Assembly: GCF_900167155.1 (NCBI RefSeq)
Contig: NZ_FUXU01000005.1
Coordinates: 62,001-126,000, forward strand
Origin: Enterovibrio nigricans DSM 22720
Lineage (GTDB): Bacteria > Pseudomonadota > Gammaproteobacteria > Enterobacterales > Vibrionaceae
Length of the DNA stretch: 64,000 nt
Reading direction: 5' to 3'
The position numbers were made by a program, and so were the translations under genes. This document shows positions 17,918 through 27,751 of the stretch, piece by piece. The notes under the pieces were generated by a model, which was not told where the DNA came from, searched no databases, and worked only from the letters and a program-made list of their open reading frames with translations. Every line of letters starts with the position of its first letter. Within the stretch, counting starts at the first letter, position 1.

Positions 17918-17998
17918 AGTTAACCCCTTTGTAGATACTAGTCCTCAGACGTTTGGCCTTGAGGTATTGAACGCCCATTCTGCTGAATGGATCGAAAA

Positions 17999-18007
17999 AT
18001 TATAACA
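17999..18007 (-). promoter_or_regulatory. Extended -10 promoter element before rsfS
   Basis: The minus strand reads TGTTATAAT, an exact TATAAT preceded by TG-N, the extended -10 form that needs little -35 contact. It is 82 bases ahead of the rsfS start and would serve the rsfS-rlmH-mrdA-rodA run. Confidence 0.45.
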
Positions 18008-18048
18008 TTGGCGCATTTGAATAAAATACGTTGATGTCTAATTGACAG

Positions 18049-19077
18049 TTAGTTGACAGGTGACAGTCGGACAGAATGCCCGCACATATTGAGGCTAAAT
18101 TCTGCGAGAGCTGGCCAAGGTTGACTGTCAAAGTCAGTCTTAACCATGGTTTCAATCTCTGCCAAGCTTCGTAATAACTGCATCAGTGCAGGCAATGGCA
18201 AGCGATGCAGAGCCGCGGTCAGTGGCGCCCGACGATTTTGCCAAACACGGAAATGGTCGAAAATTTTACTCAGACCCATCCCAGACCCACCGTATTCCTG
18301 CATTTTGCATAGCTGAACCAGCTCTTTTTGAATCACACGTAATAAGATGGTGATCTCTACGCCTTCGGCTTCTAATTGACGAAGGATACGGATAGCGCGC
18401 TTGGCTTTCCCTTCGATCAACGCATCAGTGAGCTGGAAAGGGGTAAAGTGGTTATTACGAGACAATGCGTCTTGTAACCGTACCAGTGTCAACTCGCCAT
18501 CAGGGTAGAGCAGTTGAAGCTTCATCAAACTTTGGGATAGCGCCAGCAAGTTGCCTTCGTGCCACTGTGCCAGCAAAAGAACAGACTCGTGATCGGGTTT
18601 GAGGCCAAGACCATGACAGCGGTTTTCAATAAAACGTGGCAATTGGCGCGCGTCGGGCGTATTGCACGGCACGTATAAGCCATTTTTATGAAATAAGGTG
18701 AACCACTGTGTCGACTCTTGCTTTTTGTTTAGGCGCGGACCGTCAAACACCACTAACACATCTTGATGCAGCAGCGGAGCTAGCTCTTTTAACGCATTTG
18801 TCTGCGCGGCTGTCAGTGGGTTTTCAGGAAACGTAATGATGAGGATCTGCCGATTGGCAAACAGGCTTAACGCCTGACAACAGTCATAAACGTCTTGCCA
18901 GTTGAGCTGATTGTCGATCGTAAAGCGGTGCTTTTCATCGAAGCCTTGCTTTGCTGCTTCATCCACAATAGCTTGGATCGACTCTTGTTTGAGAAGAGGC
19001 TCATTCCCAAACAACAGATAAGACTGACACAAGCCTTGAGAGAGACGTTGTGTCAGTTGTTCTGGATAAACCCTCAT
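18049..19077 (-). CDS. holA: DNA polymerase III subunit delta
   Basis: The delta subunit of the clamp loader, which opens the beta sliding clamp during replication. The 342-residue product begins MRVYPEQLTQRL with YLLFGNEPLLKQES near 20, and contains CNTPDARQLPRFIENR near residue 138, as in HolA proteins. Its start overlaps the lptE stop by ATGA. Downstream of it nadD would be expected from the E. coli order but is missing here. Confidence 0.95.
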   Translation of the reverse strand: MRVYPEQLTQRLSQGLCQSYLLFGNEPLLKQESIQAIVDEAAKQGFDEKHRFTIDNQLNWQDVYDCCQALSLFANRQILIITFPENPLTAAQTNALKELAPLLHQDVLVVFDGPRLNKKQESTQWFTLFHKNGLYVPCNTPDARQLPRFIENRCHGLGLKPDHESVLLLAQWHEGNLLALSQSLMKLQLLYPDGELTLVRLQDALSRNNHFTPFQLTDALIEGKAKRAIRILRQLEAEGVEITILLRVIQKELVQLCKMQEYGGSGMGLSKIFDHFRVWQNRRAPLTAALHRLPLPALMQLLRSLAEIETMVKTDFDSQPWPALAEFSLNMCGHSVRLSPVN

Positions 19078-19742
19078 TGCGTACTTTCACCGCTGGTGGA
19101 GTAGTTAGAAAGTGGTTTTCCGCGTTGATCGTCTTTCCCTTCAAAACGGGTTTCAATCGTCATGGCTGGCTTTTTCTGGTCAACACCTTGATACAGCTCA
19201 CGCAGGGCCTTTTCTTCTGCTTGTTTTAGCTCATATTCTTCAATATGCGCATTCAAGCGTGCAAGTTGACGCATGATCTGCTTGGTCGCTTCCACCCGCA
19301 TTTCCTGAGCCAACATCTCTTCTTCTACGGATTTAGCAAGTGCTGTCAATGGGTTATCAAGATAGGTTCGGCTCAAAGAAGTAGAAAAGTTATAGCTGCC
19401 TTTGTCGGGAACGGTAACCGAATAGCTCACTCTATACGCAAATTGCTTTTCGGCAACACGGCTGTTTTGGTACAAAGACAAGGTGCTTTCGCCGTAACTT
19501 TCCCCATTCAGATTGAGGTTGGCGACTTTCGCTGTGGGTGTGACGAGGTCGATGTCGTATTGGCGAAGCTGGGTCTTCATTTCCCTTGTTAGCTTGCCAT
19601 ACTGGTCAAAGCTCGTGACCGAGAGGGTTTTAATTTCATCGGGCAAATTGTAGCTGCCACGAAGGTGGAATCCGCAAGAAGCGGTGGCCAAAGCGGCCAC
19701 CACGACTAGCAGGGTTCGGAGAGAGCGAAAGATCGATTTCAC
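19074..19742 (-). CDS. lptE: LPS-assembly lipoprotein LptE
   Basis: LptE plugs the LptD barrel in the outer membrane and helps to place lipopolysaccharide on the surface. A lipoprotein signal ends in TASC with the lipid on Cys23, directly followed by GFHLRGSYNLP, the hallmark of the family. At 222 residues it is somewhat longer than the E. coli protein, with a charged C-terminal tail. It lies 15 bases after leuS and overlaps holA by four bases. Confidence 0.94.
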   Translation of the reverse strand: MKSIFRSLRTLLVVVAALATASCGFHLRGSYNLPDEIKTLSVTSFDQYGKLTREMKTQLRQYDIDLVTPTAKVANLNLNGESYGESTLSLYQNSRVAEKQFAYRVSYSVTVPDKGSYNFSTSLSRTYLDNPLTALAKSVEEEMLAQEMRVEATKQIMRQLARLNAHIEEYELKQAEEKALRELYQGVDQKKPAMTIETRFEGKDDQRGKPLSNYSTSGESTQ

Positions 19743-19757
19743 CGAATACTCCCTGTA

Positions 19758-22331
19758 TTAGTTAGCAACGATATTAACCAGTTTACCTGGTACGTAGATG
19801 ACTTTACGGATGGTCTTACCTTCCGTGAATTTCACTACGTGCTCATCATTCTGTGCCATCGCTTCAACGTCGTCTTTCGCCGCATCAGCTGCAACAGTGA
19901 TTTTCGCACGAAGCTTTCCGTTCACTTGAACAATGATCAGTTTCTCGTCTTCTACCATTGCATCGTTGTCTGCTACCGGCCAAACCGCGTTGTCGATGTC
20001 AGTTTGACCCAGCGCAGCCCACAGCTCAGTGCTGATGTGCGGGGTGATTGGGTAAAGCATCGCAACGATAGCTTTCACTGCTTCGTCTAGGATTGCACGG
20101 TCAGCATCAGTGTCTTGAGGTGCTTTGGTCAGACGGTTCATCAGTTCCATCACCGCGGCGATCGCGGTGTTGAAGGTTTGACGACGGCCAATGTCATCGC
20201 TCACTTTCGCAATTGTCTTGTGAACTTCACGGCGTAGCGTCTTTTGATCAGCGTTCAGTGCAGATGTATCCAGAGCGGCTACGTCACCTTTCGCAGTGTG
20301 TTCGAAGACCAGCTTCCAAACACGCTTCAAGAAGCGGTTAGCACCTTCAACGCCAGATTCTTGCCACTCAAGGGTCATGTCTGCTGGTGATGCGAACATC
20401 ATGAACAGACGCACGGTGTCAGCACCGTACTTATCAACCATCTCTTGTGGGTCGATACCGTTGTTCTTCGACTTAGACATTTTGGTCATGCCTGAGTGAA
20501 CGAGGTTATTACCTTCAGTATCTACTGCTGTGGTGATGCGGCCTTTCTCGTCGCGCTCAAAGGTGGCTTCAGTTGGAGAAACCCAAACTTTCGCGCCTTT
20601 GTCGTTGTTGTAGTAGTACGCATCAGCCAGCACCATGCCTTGGCACAGAAGACGCTTGAACGGCTCGTCAGACTTCACGTAGCCTGCATCACGCAGCAGT
20701 TTGTGGAAGAAGCGAGAGTACAGCAGGTGCATGACCGCGTGCTCAATACCACCGATGTACTGGTCTACTGGCAGCCAGTAGTTTGCTGCGTCTGAATCCA
20801 GCATCTCGTCTGCTTTTGGTGAACAGTAGCGTGCGTAGTACCAGCTAGACTCCATGAAGGTGTCGAAGGTGTCCGTTTCACGCAGTGCAGGTTGACCGTT
20901 GTAGGTGGTTTCAGCCCACGTTTTATCCGCTTTGATAGGGCTGGTTACGCCATCCATCACAACGTCTTCTGGCAATAGCACAGGCAGTTGATCAACAGGC
21001 ACTGAATGTACTTCGCCATCTTCAGTGGTCACCATTGGGATTGGAGCACCCCAGTAGCGTTGACGAGATACACCCCAATCACGCAGGCGGAAGTTAACAG
21101 TCTTGTGGCCTTTGCCTTCTGCTTCCAATTTGGCTGCAATCGCATCGAACGCTTGCTCGAAGCTTAGGCCGTCAAATTCACCAGAATTAAACAGAGCACC
21201 TTTTTCAGTATGCGCTGCTTCTGAGATGTCTGGAGCATTGCCGTCTTCTGCCAAGATCACAGCCTCAATGTTCAGGCCGTACTTGGTTGCGAATTCGTAG
21301 TCACGCTGATCGTGACCTGGTACTGCCATTACCGCACCTGTGCCGTAATCCATCAGTACGAAGTTAGCGATGAAGATTGGCACTTCACGGCCATTCAAAG
21401 GATGGATAGCCTTTAGGCCAGTGTCCATACCCTTCTTCTCCATGGTCGCTAGCTCTGCTTCAGCAACCTTGGTGTTTTTACATTCTTCGATGAATGCTGC
21501 CAGCTCTGGATTGTTCTGTGCAGCTTTGGTCGCCAGTGGGTGACCGGCTGCGATACCGACGTAAGTCACGCCCATCAGCGTGTCAGGACGCGTGGTGTAC
21601 ACTTCCAGATCGCTTTCACCAGCAACTTCAAACTTCAGCTCTACACCTTCAGAGCGGCCAATCCAGTTGCGCTGCATGGTTTTCACCTGCTCAGGCCAGC
21701 CATCCAGTGTTTCCAGATCGTCCAGCAGTTCTTGCGCATACGCGGTGATTTTGATGAACCACTGTGGAATTTCTTTTTGCTCTACTGGCGTGTCACAACG
21801 CCAGCAGCAGCCGTCTTCAACCTGCTCGTTCGCCAGAACGGTTTGGTCGTTTGGACACCAGTTAACAGAAGACGTCTTCTTATAAACCAGACCTTTTTCG
21901 TACAGTTTTGTGAAGAATTCTTGTTCCCAACGGTAGTACTCTGGCGTACAGGTTGCGAATTCACGATCCCAGTCATAGCCGAAGCCCAGCAGTTTCAGCT
22001 GGTTCTTCATGTATTCGATGTTCTCGTAAGTCCACGGCGCAGGCGCGGTTTTATTTTTAACCGCTGCGTTTTCTGCTGGCAGACCGAATGCATCCCAACC
22101 GATAGGCTGCATCACGTTCTTGCCTTGTAGGCGCTGGTAGCGAGAGATCACATCACCGATGGTGTAGTTACGTACGTGACCCATGTGTAGGCGACCGCTA
22201 GGGTATGGGAACATGGATAGGCAATAGAATTTTTCTTTGCTTGGATCTTCAGTAACTACGAAGGTCTTGTTGTTGTCCCATTCAGCCTGAACTTTGGGCT
22301 CTATGTCCTGTGGACGGTATTGTTCTTGCAT
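19758..22331 (-). CDS. leuS: Leucyl-tRNA synthetase
   Basis: A class I synthetase that charges tRNA-Leu. HIGH is present as HMGH in [12 protein letters not shown] near residue 47, KMSKS as [12 protein letters not shown], and the editing domain includes [10 protein letters not shown] and the [15 protein letters not shown] block. Met at 22340 is three codons upstream, but GGA lies eight bases before the ATG at 22331 and family members start MQEQY, giving 857 residues. It heads the leuS-lptE-holA operon. Confidence 0.97.
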   Translation of the reverse strand: MQEQYRPQDIEPKVQAEWDNNKTFVVTEDPSKEKFYCLSMFPYPSGRLHMGHVRNYTIGDVISRYQRLQGKNVMQPIGWDAFGLPAENAAVKNKTAPAPWTYENIEYMKNQLKLLGFGYDWDREFATCTPEYYRWEQEFFTKLYEKGLVYKKTSSVNWCPNDQTVLANEQVEDGCCWRCDTPVEQKEIPQWFIKITAYAQELLDDLETLDGWPEQVKTMQRNWIGRSEGVELKFEVAGESDLEVYTTRPDTLMGVTYVGIAAGHPLATKAAQNNPELAAFIEECKNTKVAEAELATMEKKGMDTGLKAIHPLNGREVPIFIANFVLMDYGTGAVMAVPGHDQRDYEFATKYGLNIEAVILAEDGNAPDISEAAHTEKGALFNSGEFDGLSFEQAFDAIAAKLEAEGKGHKTVNFRLRDWGVSRQRYWGAPIPMVTTEDGEVHSVPVDQLPVLLPEDVVMDGVTSPIKADKTWAETTYNGQPALRETDTFDTFMESSWYYARYCSPKADEMLDSDAANYWLPVDQYIGGIEHAVMHLLYSRFFHKLLRDAGYVKSDEPFKRLLCQGMVLADAYYYNNDKGAKVWVSPTEATFERDEKGRITTAVDTEGNNLVHSGMTKMSKSKNNGIDPQEMVDKYGADTVRLFMMFASPADMTLEWQESGVEGANRFLKRVWKLVFEHTAKGDVAALDTSALNADQKTLRREVHKTIAKVSDDIGRRQTFNTAIAAVMELMNRLTKAPQDTDADRAILDEAVKAIVAMLYPITPHISTELWAALGQTDIDNAVWPVADNDAMVEDEKLIIVQVNGKLRAKITVAADAAKDDVEAMAQNDEHVVKFTEGKTIRKVIYVPGKLVNIVAN

Positions 22332-22438
22332 CGATGACATCCGGGAAATTGTGAGATAGGTATAAAATGAACCAAAATAATCGACATAGAATAGCTAAAG
22401 GTAGAAGTCGCAACAACACTTGAATGCAGAGGTGACCT

Positions 22439-22924
22439 ATGCCAGAGCAAAAAGCGGAATATAAAGTGCTTGTTCAGCGGATCCGAGACGCGTTAAAGCA
22501 CAGTCCTGAGGAGCTACAGCGTTGGGTTGAGCTGTCTGAACGCTATTTTACAGCAGCGTCAGATATGACCAAAGATGAGCTGGCATTGATCGAAGCTTAC
22601 TTTAAACGTGATGTGCAGGAGTTTGGCGCACGATATAACGAGTCAGAGTCTGAAAAAGCGGATAGCGATCTTTTTAAAAGCCTTATCGCCAATACGCTAT
22701 GGGAGCAGTTGGCTGAAATAACTGACAAAACGCAGCTTGAGTGGCGGGAAGTACTGCAAGATATTCAGCATCATGGTGTCTATTCGGCGGGTGAAGTTGT
22801 GGGGCTGGGAATTTTGATATGCGAGAAGTGTGGCAATCAAACCGAACATACCCATGTTGATGTGCTGAGACCTTGCTTAAAATGTGGCAATAAACAATTT
22901 AGCCGTAAGGCATTTCCGGCCTGA
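22439..22924 (+). CDS. ybeL: Zinc-ribbon protein of the YbeL family
   Basis: A 161-residue protein recognised as YbeL (DUF1451): an acidic helical N-terminal region and a C-terminal zinc ribbon with Cys128-x2-Cys131 and Cys146-x2-Cys149 (CEKCGN, CLKCGN). The function is unknown. The ATG at 22439 is preceded by AGAGGTGACCT. It is divergent from leuS, as in enterics. Confidence 0.9.
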   Translation: MPEQKAEYKVLVQRIRDALKHSPEELQRWVELSERYFTAASDMTKDELALIEAYFKRDVQEFGARYNESESEKADSDLFKSLIANTLWEQLAEITDKTQLEWREVLQDIQHHGVYSAGEVVGLGILICEKCGNQTEHTHVDVLRPCLKCGNKQFSRKAFPA

Positions 22925-22933
22925 CAGAAATAC

Positions 22934-22955
22934 AAAAAAGGGCGCGTCGAGCACC
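22934..22955 (-). terminator. Terminator of the YSC84-domain gene
   Basis: On the minus strand GGGTGC-TCGAC-GCGCCC forms a six-pair stem with one G-U pair and is followed by TTTTTT, 21 bases after the stop codon. Confidence 0.75.
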
Positions 22956-22976
22956 CTCTATGCAACCATTTTGATT

Positions 22977-23561
22977 CTACCTTAATGGTTCGATATTGAA
23001 TTTCTGCCCAGCGATGGCTGCCTCAATCATCAGGCCGCCTTTAGCTTGCGTGAAAATGGAAATACCGTTGATGTAATAGGCTTTTGACTGGGTGTTTCCA
23101 GCACTGGCGGACGTGCCAGTGGTGCCTACGTGTGCGGCGGCTCCTTCAGTCAGTGCCGTCGCAGATGCCTGCGCGCCAAGCTCAAAACTGCCTGACATGA
23201 AGTTGTCAAAGGTGGCTTTGTCTTCAAAGAAGAGAATCTCGCTAAACGCTTGTCCACCGAAGGTAAAGCCTACGGATATTTGTACAAGCTCAGCTTTGGC
23301 GACAGTGTTATTTCGTTCGTAAACCAAACCGTTGCCATATGCGCCACCAATCCAAAAGCCACCTTTTCCAACAGACGGGAACACAGCGTAGCCATAGGCA
23401 TTTTCAAAAAAGGGCTTCACAGATTCAAAGCGGTGAAAGTTCGCAAGCACAGCGCGGGTATCGGCAAACAATTCGGCATCTGTTTCGGCGAACGCGGGTT
23501 TAACAAAAAGGGTAGATAGGGCAAGGAAAAAGCCCAGAGAAAAACGCAAAGCGGCACTCAT
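22977..23561 (-). CDS. Exported YSC84-domain (lipid-binding SYLF) protein
   Basis: A 194-residue exported protein. The ATG at 23561 follows GGGAG at six bases; the frame is open further upstream but without a ribosome site. A signal peptide ends near AFAETD (about residue 26). The mature part matches the SYLF/YSC84 family: YGYAVFPSVGKGGFWIGGAYGNG near 55, EILFFEDK and GGLMIEAAIAGQKF at the end. Members bind lipids in eukaryotes; the bacterial role is unclear. It has its own terminator and lies downstream of lnt on the same strand. Confidence 0.85.
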   Translation of the reverse strand: MSAALRFSLGFFLALSTLFVKPAFAETDAELFADTRAVLANFHRFESVKPFFENAYGYAVFPSVGKGGFWIGGAYGNGLVYERNNTVAKAELVQISVGFTFGGQAFSEILFFEDKATFDNFMSGSFELGAQASATALTEGAAAHVGTTGTSASAGNTQSKAYYINGISIFTQAKGGLMIEAAIAGQKFNIEPLR

Positions 23562-23575
23562 AAGTGACTCCCTCA

Positions 23576-23617
23576 CAAAAGAAAACAGGCAGAGTGGCAT
23601 TGTAAGCACTCTGCCTG
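23576..23617 (-). terminator. Terminator of the lnt operon
   Basis: CAGGCAGAGTG (23586-23596) and CACTCTGCCTG (23607-23617) are an exact 11-base inverted repeat with a 10-base loop; on the minus strand TTTTCTTTT follows. It closes the ybeZ-ybeY-corC-lnt run just before the YSC84 gene. Confidence 0.85.
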
Positions 23618-23674
23618 AATTAGACTTGAAGAGAGACGGAATGTTCTCTCTTACTTTTGCGACAAACTAAACAC

Positions 23675-25204
23675 TTATGGATTTTTCTGTTTTCTTGCCA
23701 TAAAGAATGCGGCACCCATTGAGAGCAAAATCCAAACATATAACGGCCAATCACCAAATTGGGTATACGGTGTTTGTCCTTTGGTTGTTGGTACTTTGGC
23801 TCTGAGCACCTCGGTTTCAAACTGAGGAATCTGTTTGATCAATTCGCCCTTATACCCAATAGCAGCAGTGAGGCCAGTGTTGGTTGCCCGAAGAACGGGT
23901 TTGCCGTTTTCCAAGGCGCGCATTCTCGCAATCTCCAGATGCTGGTGTGGGCCGATCGACGTGCCAAACCAAGTGTCATTGGACAATGTGAGAATGAAAT
24001 CAGAGTCAGGTGTCAAACTTTGCCTTACTTGGTCGTTGAAAGCGATTTCATAGCAAATTGCAGGCGCCAATTGGTAGCCTTTTGCATTGATGTTAGGTTG
24101 CGTGTAATTGCCTCGACTGAACGATGACATCGGCAGATTAAACAGCGGCGCTATCGGGCGAAGCAGGTCAGCAAAAGGGACGAATTCACCAAACACCAAC
24201 AAGTGGTGCTTGCTGTAGCTCTGCTTTGCTGGGTAGGTATAACCATTTTCGCCATTCTCACCCAAGGTGATGACATTGTTGTAAAACTGCCCATCATCGG
24301 TTTGGTCGAGCACACCCGTTATCAATGCGGCGTGATTATTGATTGCCGCCGCGTCGAGGCGGTGCAAAAAATCGGGTAAATCACGCTCCAATGCTGGAAT
24401 GGCGGCTTCTGGCCATATGACGATGTCAGCATCCCAATTTTGGCGTGTCATGTCTTGATAGCTCAATAGCGTTGGCCAGCGTTGGCTTGGCAACCATTTC
24501 AGCTCTTGCGGGACGTTGCCCTGTACCATAGCGACGTCAACGTCTTTGCCCGTTTCCTGTACCCAGTTAATCTGACTGGATAGGGTGCCGACAATGGCAA
24601 CAACAAGCGCAGGGGTTAGCGCCGAAACCTTACGAGTAAGCACGGTGATAGCCACAGAACCCGCAATGATCAGCAATGCCAGCGTAATGCCCTGAACGCC
24701 AAACATTGGCGCAAATGACGCCAAGGGTCCATCTATTTGGCTATAGCCTGGCCATAACCAAGGAAAGCCTGTGAGGAACCAGCCTCGAAACCAATCGATA
24801 AGTAGCCACAATGAGGGCGCAAACAATAGGTAAGAAAGCGACAGCGGCAATCTGATACGTTGCAGTACAAACGCGAACAGCGCGGGGTACAGTGACAGGA
24901 ACATGACCAGCAATGCGATAAGGGTCAAACCTACCGCCGTGGGAAGCCCACCGAAGTTGGCGATGACAACATAAACCCAGCCAATGCCTGTGCCAAATTG
25001 GCCGAGGCCCCAACTGAAGCCGATTAACGCGGCGCGTTTCGGGGATTGCCCATGAATGAGCAAAAGAAGTGATACCAAGGCAACTAGCATCGCTGGCCAG
25101 AAGGAATAGGGTGCGAAGGCCAGCGTGGCGAGTGCACCAGAAAAAGCGGCCCCGAAGATCCGCATGAATACTTGGGGCCGTTTTAAAGTTTGTATAGCTA
25201 GCAT
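23675..25204 (-). CDS. lnt: Apolipoprotein N-acyltransferase
   Basis: Lnt adds the third acyl chain to the N-terminal cysteine of lipoproteins in the inner membrane, needed for export of many of them by Lol. About seven membrane segments precede a nitrilase-like catalytic domain with the glutamate of WPEAAIP, the lysine of YSKHHLLVFGEFVPF and Cys384 in ICYEIAF. The length of 509 residues equals the E. coli protein. It starts seven bases after corC. The window holds several of its clients: RlpA, LptE, LolB and NutA. Confidence 0.96.
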   Translation of the reverse strand: MLAIQTLKRPQVFMRIFGAAFSGALATLAFAPYSFWPAMLVALVSLLLLIHGQSPKRAALIGFSWGLGQFGTGIGWVYVVIANFGGLPTAVGLTLIALLVMFLSLYPALFAFVLQRIRLPLSLSYLLFAPSLWLLIDWFRGWFLTGFPWLWPGYSQIDGPLASFAPMFGVQGITLALLIIAGSVAITVLTRKVSALTPALVVAIVGTLSSQINWVQETGKDVDVAMVQGNVPQELKWLPSQRWPTLLSYQDMTRQNWDADIVIWPEAAIPALERDLPDFLHRLDAAAINNHAALITGVLDQTDDGQFYNNVITLGENGENGYTYPAKQSYSKHHLLVFGEFVPFADLLRPIAPLFNLPMSSFSRGNYTQPNINAKGYQLAPAICYEIAFNDQVRQSLTPDSDFILTLSNDTWFGTSIGPHQHLEIARMRALENGKPVLRATNTGLTAAIGYKGELIKQIPQFETEVLRAKVPTTKGQTPYTQFGDWPLYVWILLSMGAAFFMARKQKNP

Positions 25205-25211
25205 TTGACGT

Positions 25212-26081
25212 TTAAGCCGTTTCTTCCTCTACAGTCGTATCTGGAATAGTAACCTGCAATTGGATGATACGTCGACTGTCAGCTGCCGTGACTTTGAAAT
25301 GGAAGTTTTCGATGTCCACTTCTTCGCCACGTGTTGGCAGATGACCAAAGCTGGTCATTACCAAGCCACCAATCGTGTCAATGTCGTCGTCATTGAATTT
25401 AGAACCGAATTTCTCATTGAAGTCCTCCAGTGTCGTCAGCGCTTTCACCGCGAAGGTGTGCTTACTAAGCTGGCGGATTTCTTGCTCTTCTTCATCGTCG
25501 TATTCATCTTCGATGTCGCCAACGATTTCCTCAAGAATGTCCTCAATGGTTACCACGCCGGAGACGCCGCCGAATTCATCGACAACAATCGCCATATGGT
25601 AGCGTTCTTCCTGGAACTCTTTCAGCAGACGATCGACACGTTTGCTTTCCGGCACGACCACAGCAGGGCGGATCACTTTGTCGATGTCAAAAGGTTCGCT
25701 GCTCGCCATCAAATAGCGCAGCAAATCCTTTGCTAGCAAAATGCCTTCAACATGGTCTTTGTCGTCGCTGATCACAGGGTAGCGTGAATGCTGCGCGTCA
25801 TTGATAATCGTGATGATTTCTTCAAGAGGTTGTGAGCGTTCTATGGTCACCATCTGCGAGCGTGGAATCATGATGTCTCGAATGCGCATTTCAGAAATCT
25901 GCATAACGCCTTCGAGCATATCCCGTGTATCGTGGTCGATCAGATCGTTCTGTTCCGAGTCACGGAATACATCTACCAGTTCCTGACGGTCTTTCGGTTC
26001 ACCCTGAAAGAACTGTCCTAAACGTTCGAAGAAGGTCTTTCTACTCGGACCTTCAGAGCTTTGTGAGTTGTCTTCGTTCAT
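25212..26081 (-). CDS. corC: CBS-domain transporter-associated protein CorC (YbeX)
   Basis: A 289-residue protein of the YbeX/CorC family: two CBS domains (about 65-190) and a C-terminal CorC_HlyC domain. [20 protein letters not shown] and [13 protein letters not shown] are shared with the E. coli protein. The frame is open up to 26150, overlapping ybeY, but the ATG at 26081 ([11 protein letters not shown]) matches the family start. CorC is linked to magnesium/cobalt export and, with YbeY, to ribosome function. It lies between ybeY and lnt, as in E. coli. Confidence 0.94.
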   Translation of the reverse strand: MNEDNSQSSEGPSRKTFFERLGQFFQGEPKDRQELVDVFRDSEQNDLIDHDTRDMLEGVMQISEMRIRDIMIPRSQMVTIERSQPLEEIITIINDAQHSRYPVISDDKDHVEGILLAKDLLRYLMASSEPFDIDKVIRPAVVVPESKRVDRLLKEFQEERYHMAIVVDEFGGVSGVVTIEDILEEIVGDIEDEYDDEEEQEIRQLSKHTFAVKALTTLEDFNEKFGSKFNDDDIDTIGGLVMTSFGHLPTRGEEVDIENFHFKVTAADSRRIIQLQVTIPDTTVEEETA

Positions 26082-26106
26082 TGTCTCAATTTTTACAACG
26101 TTGATA

Positions 26107-26571
26107 TTAGATAAAGTCGGCTGCGTATGGGTTATCAAAGCCCAGCGCATTCATAATGGAAATCTCTAGAGACTCCATATCTTCCGCTTCTTCATCGTCA
26201 ATATGGTCATAACCTAGCAGATGGAGACTGCCATGTACAACCATGTGCGCCCAATGGGCAAACAGTTCTTTATTCTGCTCTTCTGCCTCATTCTCTACCA
26301 CTTGGCGGCAAATAACCAAGTCACCCAGCAGATCTAACTCTACACCAGGGGGAGCGTCGAACGGAAATGACAGAACGTTTGTCGGTTTGTCTTTACCGCG
26401 ATAGTCACGGTTAAGAGACTGACTTTCGAATTCGTCAACGATTCGGATAGTCACTTCCGCTTGCTCACGGAAAGATTTTACAGCCTGCTGAAACCAGCCT
26501 TGTAGCTGTTGTTCTGAAGGCAGATTATCAGTGTTTTGTGTCGCGATTTGAAGATCGACGAAATATTGCAT
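26107..26571 (-). CDS. ybeY: Endoribonuclease YbeY
   Basis: A 154-residue metal-dependent RNase involved in 16S rRNA 3'-end maturation and ribosome quality control. The zinc-binding motif H-x3-H-x5-H is seen as [11 protein letters not shown] near residue 117. TNVLSFPFD near residue 63 is also conserved. It starts on the base after the ybeZ stop, so it is tightly coupled to the PhoH-like ATPase. Confidence 0.96.
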   Translation of the reverse strand: MQYFVDLQIATQNTDNLPSEQQLQGWFQQAVKSFREQAEVTIRIVDEFESQSLNRDYRGKDKPTNVLSFPFDAPPGVELDLLGDLVICRQVVENEAEEQNKELFAHWAHMVVHGSLHLLGYDHIDDEEAEDMESLEISIMNALGFDNPYAADFI

Positions 26572-27648
26572 TTAAGATTGCTTCTCTTCTGAGTGTGTAG
26601 CGGTCGTAGTAGAGGCTTCTCTTTCTTGATAGCGACGTTCTTCCGCTTTCTTGCGGGCACGTGCATCTTCTGCTTCCCATGCGTCGTAAGCCTGCACGAT
26701 GCGGGCAACAACAGGATGTCGAACAACATCGTCAGCCAAGAAGAAGTTGAAGCTGATTTCATTCACATCTGCTAACACTTCAATGGCGTGGCGAAGGCCC
26801 GATTTCGCATTTCGAGGTAAATCGATCTGGGTAACATCACCGGTGATCACCGCGCGGCTATTAAAACCGATGCGGGTCAGAAACATCTTCATCTGCTCGA
26901 CGGTCGTGTTTTGGCTTTCATCCAAAATGATGAAGGCATCATTTAGGGTTCGACCACGCATGTAAGCAAGCGGTGCGACTTCGATGACATTACGCTCAAT
27001 CAATTTCTCTACACGCTCAAAACCCAACATTTCGAACAGAGCGTCGTAAAGAGGACGAAGATAGGGATCGACTTTTTGGCTCAAATCACCTGGCAAGAAA
27101 CCGAGCTTCTCACCAGCTTCAACCGCTGGACGCGTGAGCAGAATGCGACGAATCTCCTGACGTTCCAAAGCATCAACCGCTGCTGCAACAGCAAGATAGG
27201 TCTTACCTGTGCCTGCAGGTCCCACACCAAAGGTGATGTCATGTGTCACCATATTTGTGATGTATTGCGCTTGATTCGGAGTACGAGGCTTGATAACACC
27301 TTTTTTGGTCTTGATGTTGATCTCTTTGCCGTAGGGGATCGTGGACTCGATATTTTGCTCTAAGACGCCGCTTTCTTTGATCGCTAAATGGATCTGATCC
27401 GGTTCTATATCCGGATAACGGTTTTTAACGGGCGCAGTTTCAACGTAAAGCGTTTTTAAGATATCAATCGCTGCCGCGGCGGAATGGGGCTTGCCGACAA
27501 CAGAGAATTCATGACTACGGTGGTTAATTTCCACACCCAAACGGCGTTCGAGATGCTTGATGTTGTCATCAAACGGGCCGCACAGGCTGGCAAGGCGTGA
27601 ATTATCAGCTGGTTCCAGTGATACTTCCAGAGTAATGATTTTGTTCAA
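26572..27648 (-). CDS. ybeZ: PhoH-like ATPase YbeZ
   Basis: A P-loop ATPase/helicase-like partner of YbeY in rRNA processing. Walker A is GPAGTGKT, followed by LLTRPAVEAGEKLGFLPGDL and the Walker B region AFIILDESQNTT. The likely start is the TTG at 27648: GAGGA stands seven bases before it, and the resulting 358-residue protein aligns with the E. coli start (ITLEP...LEPADN). An in-frame ATG nine codons upstream lacks a ribosome site and would fall inside the intergenic hairpin. The stop abuts ybeY. Confidence 0.93.
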   Translation of the reverse strand: MNKIITLEVSLEPADNSRLASLCGPFDDNIKHLERRLGVEINHRSHEFSVVGKPHSAAAAIDILKTLYVETAPVKNRYPDIEPDQIHLAIKESGVLEQNIESTIPYGKEINIKTKKGVIKPRTPNQAQYITNMVTHDITFGVGPAGTGKTYLAVAAAVDALERQEIRRILLTRPAVEAGEKLGFLPGDLSQKVDPYLRPLYDALFEMLGFERVEKLIERNVIEVAPLAYMRGRTLNDAFIILDESQNTTVEQMKMFLTRIGFNSRAVITGDVTQIDLPRNAKSGLRHAIEVLADVNEISFNFFLADDVVRHPVVARIVQAYDAWEAEDARARKKAEERRYQEREASTTTATHSEEKQS

Positions 27649-27664
27649 CGCTGTCCTCGCAAGT

Positions 27665-27722
27665 GTTATCGGCACTTGTATCTTGTGCCGATAACGGTGA
27701 TTACCCCTGCGTCATTGCAGGG
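27665..27722 (-). promoter_or_regulatory. Two tandem hairpins in the ybeZ leader
   Basis: GTTATCGGCAC (27665-27675) and GTGCCGATAAC (27685-27695) are an exact 11-base inverted repeat with a 9-base loop; CCCTGC (27705-27710) and GCAGGG (27717-27722) form a second stem. They fill the miaB-ybeZ gap just upstream of the ybeZ ribosome site. Neither is followed by a T run on the coding strand, so they are not ordinary terminators; an RNase site or leader control is possible. Confidence 0.6.
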
Positions 27723-27751
27723 CCAGGGATGGCTTATTGGCCTCCGGTCTA

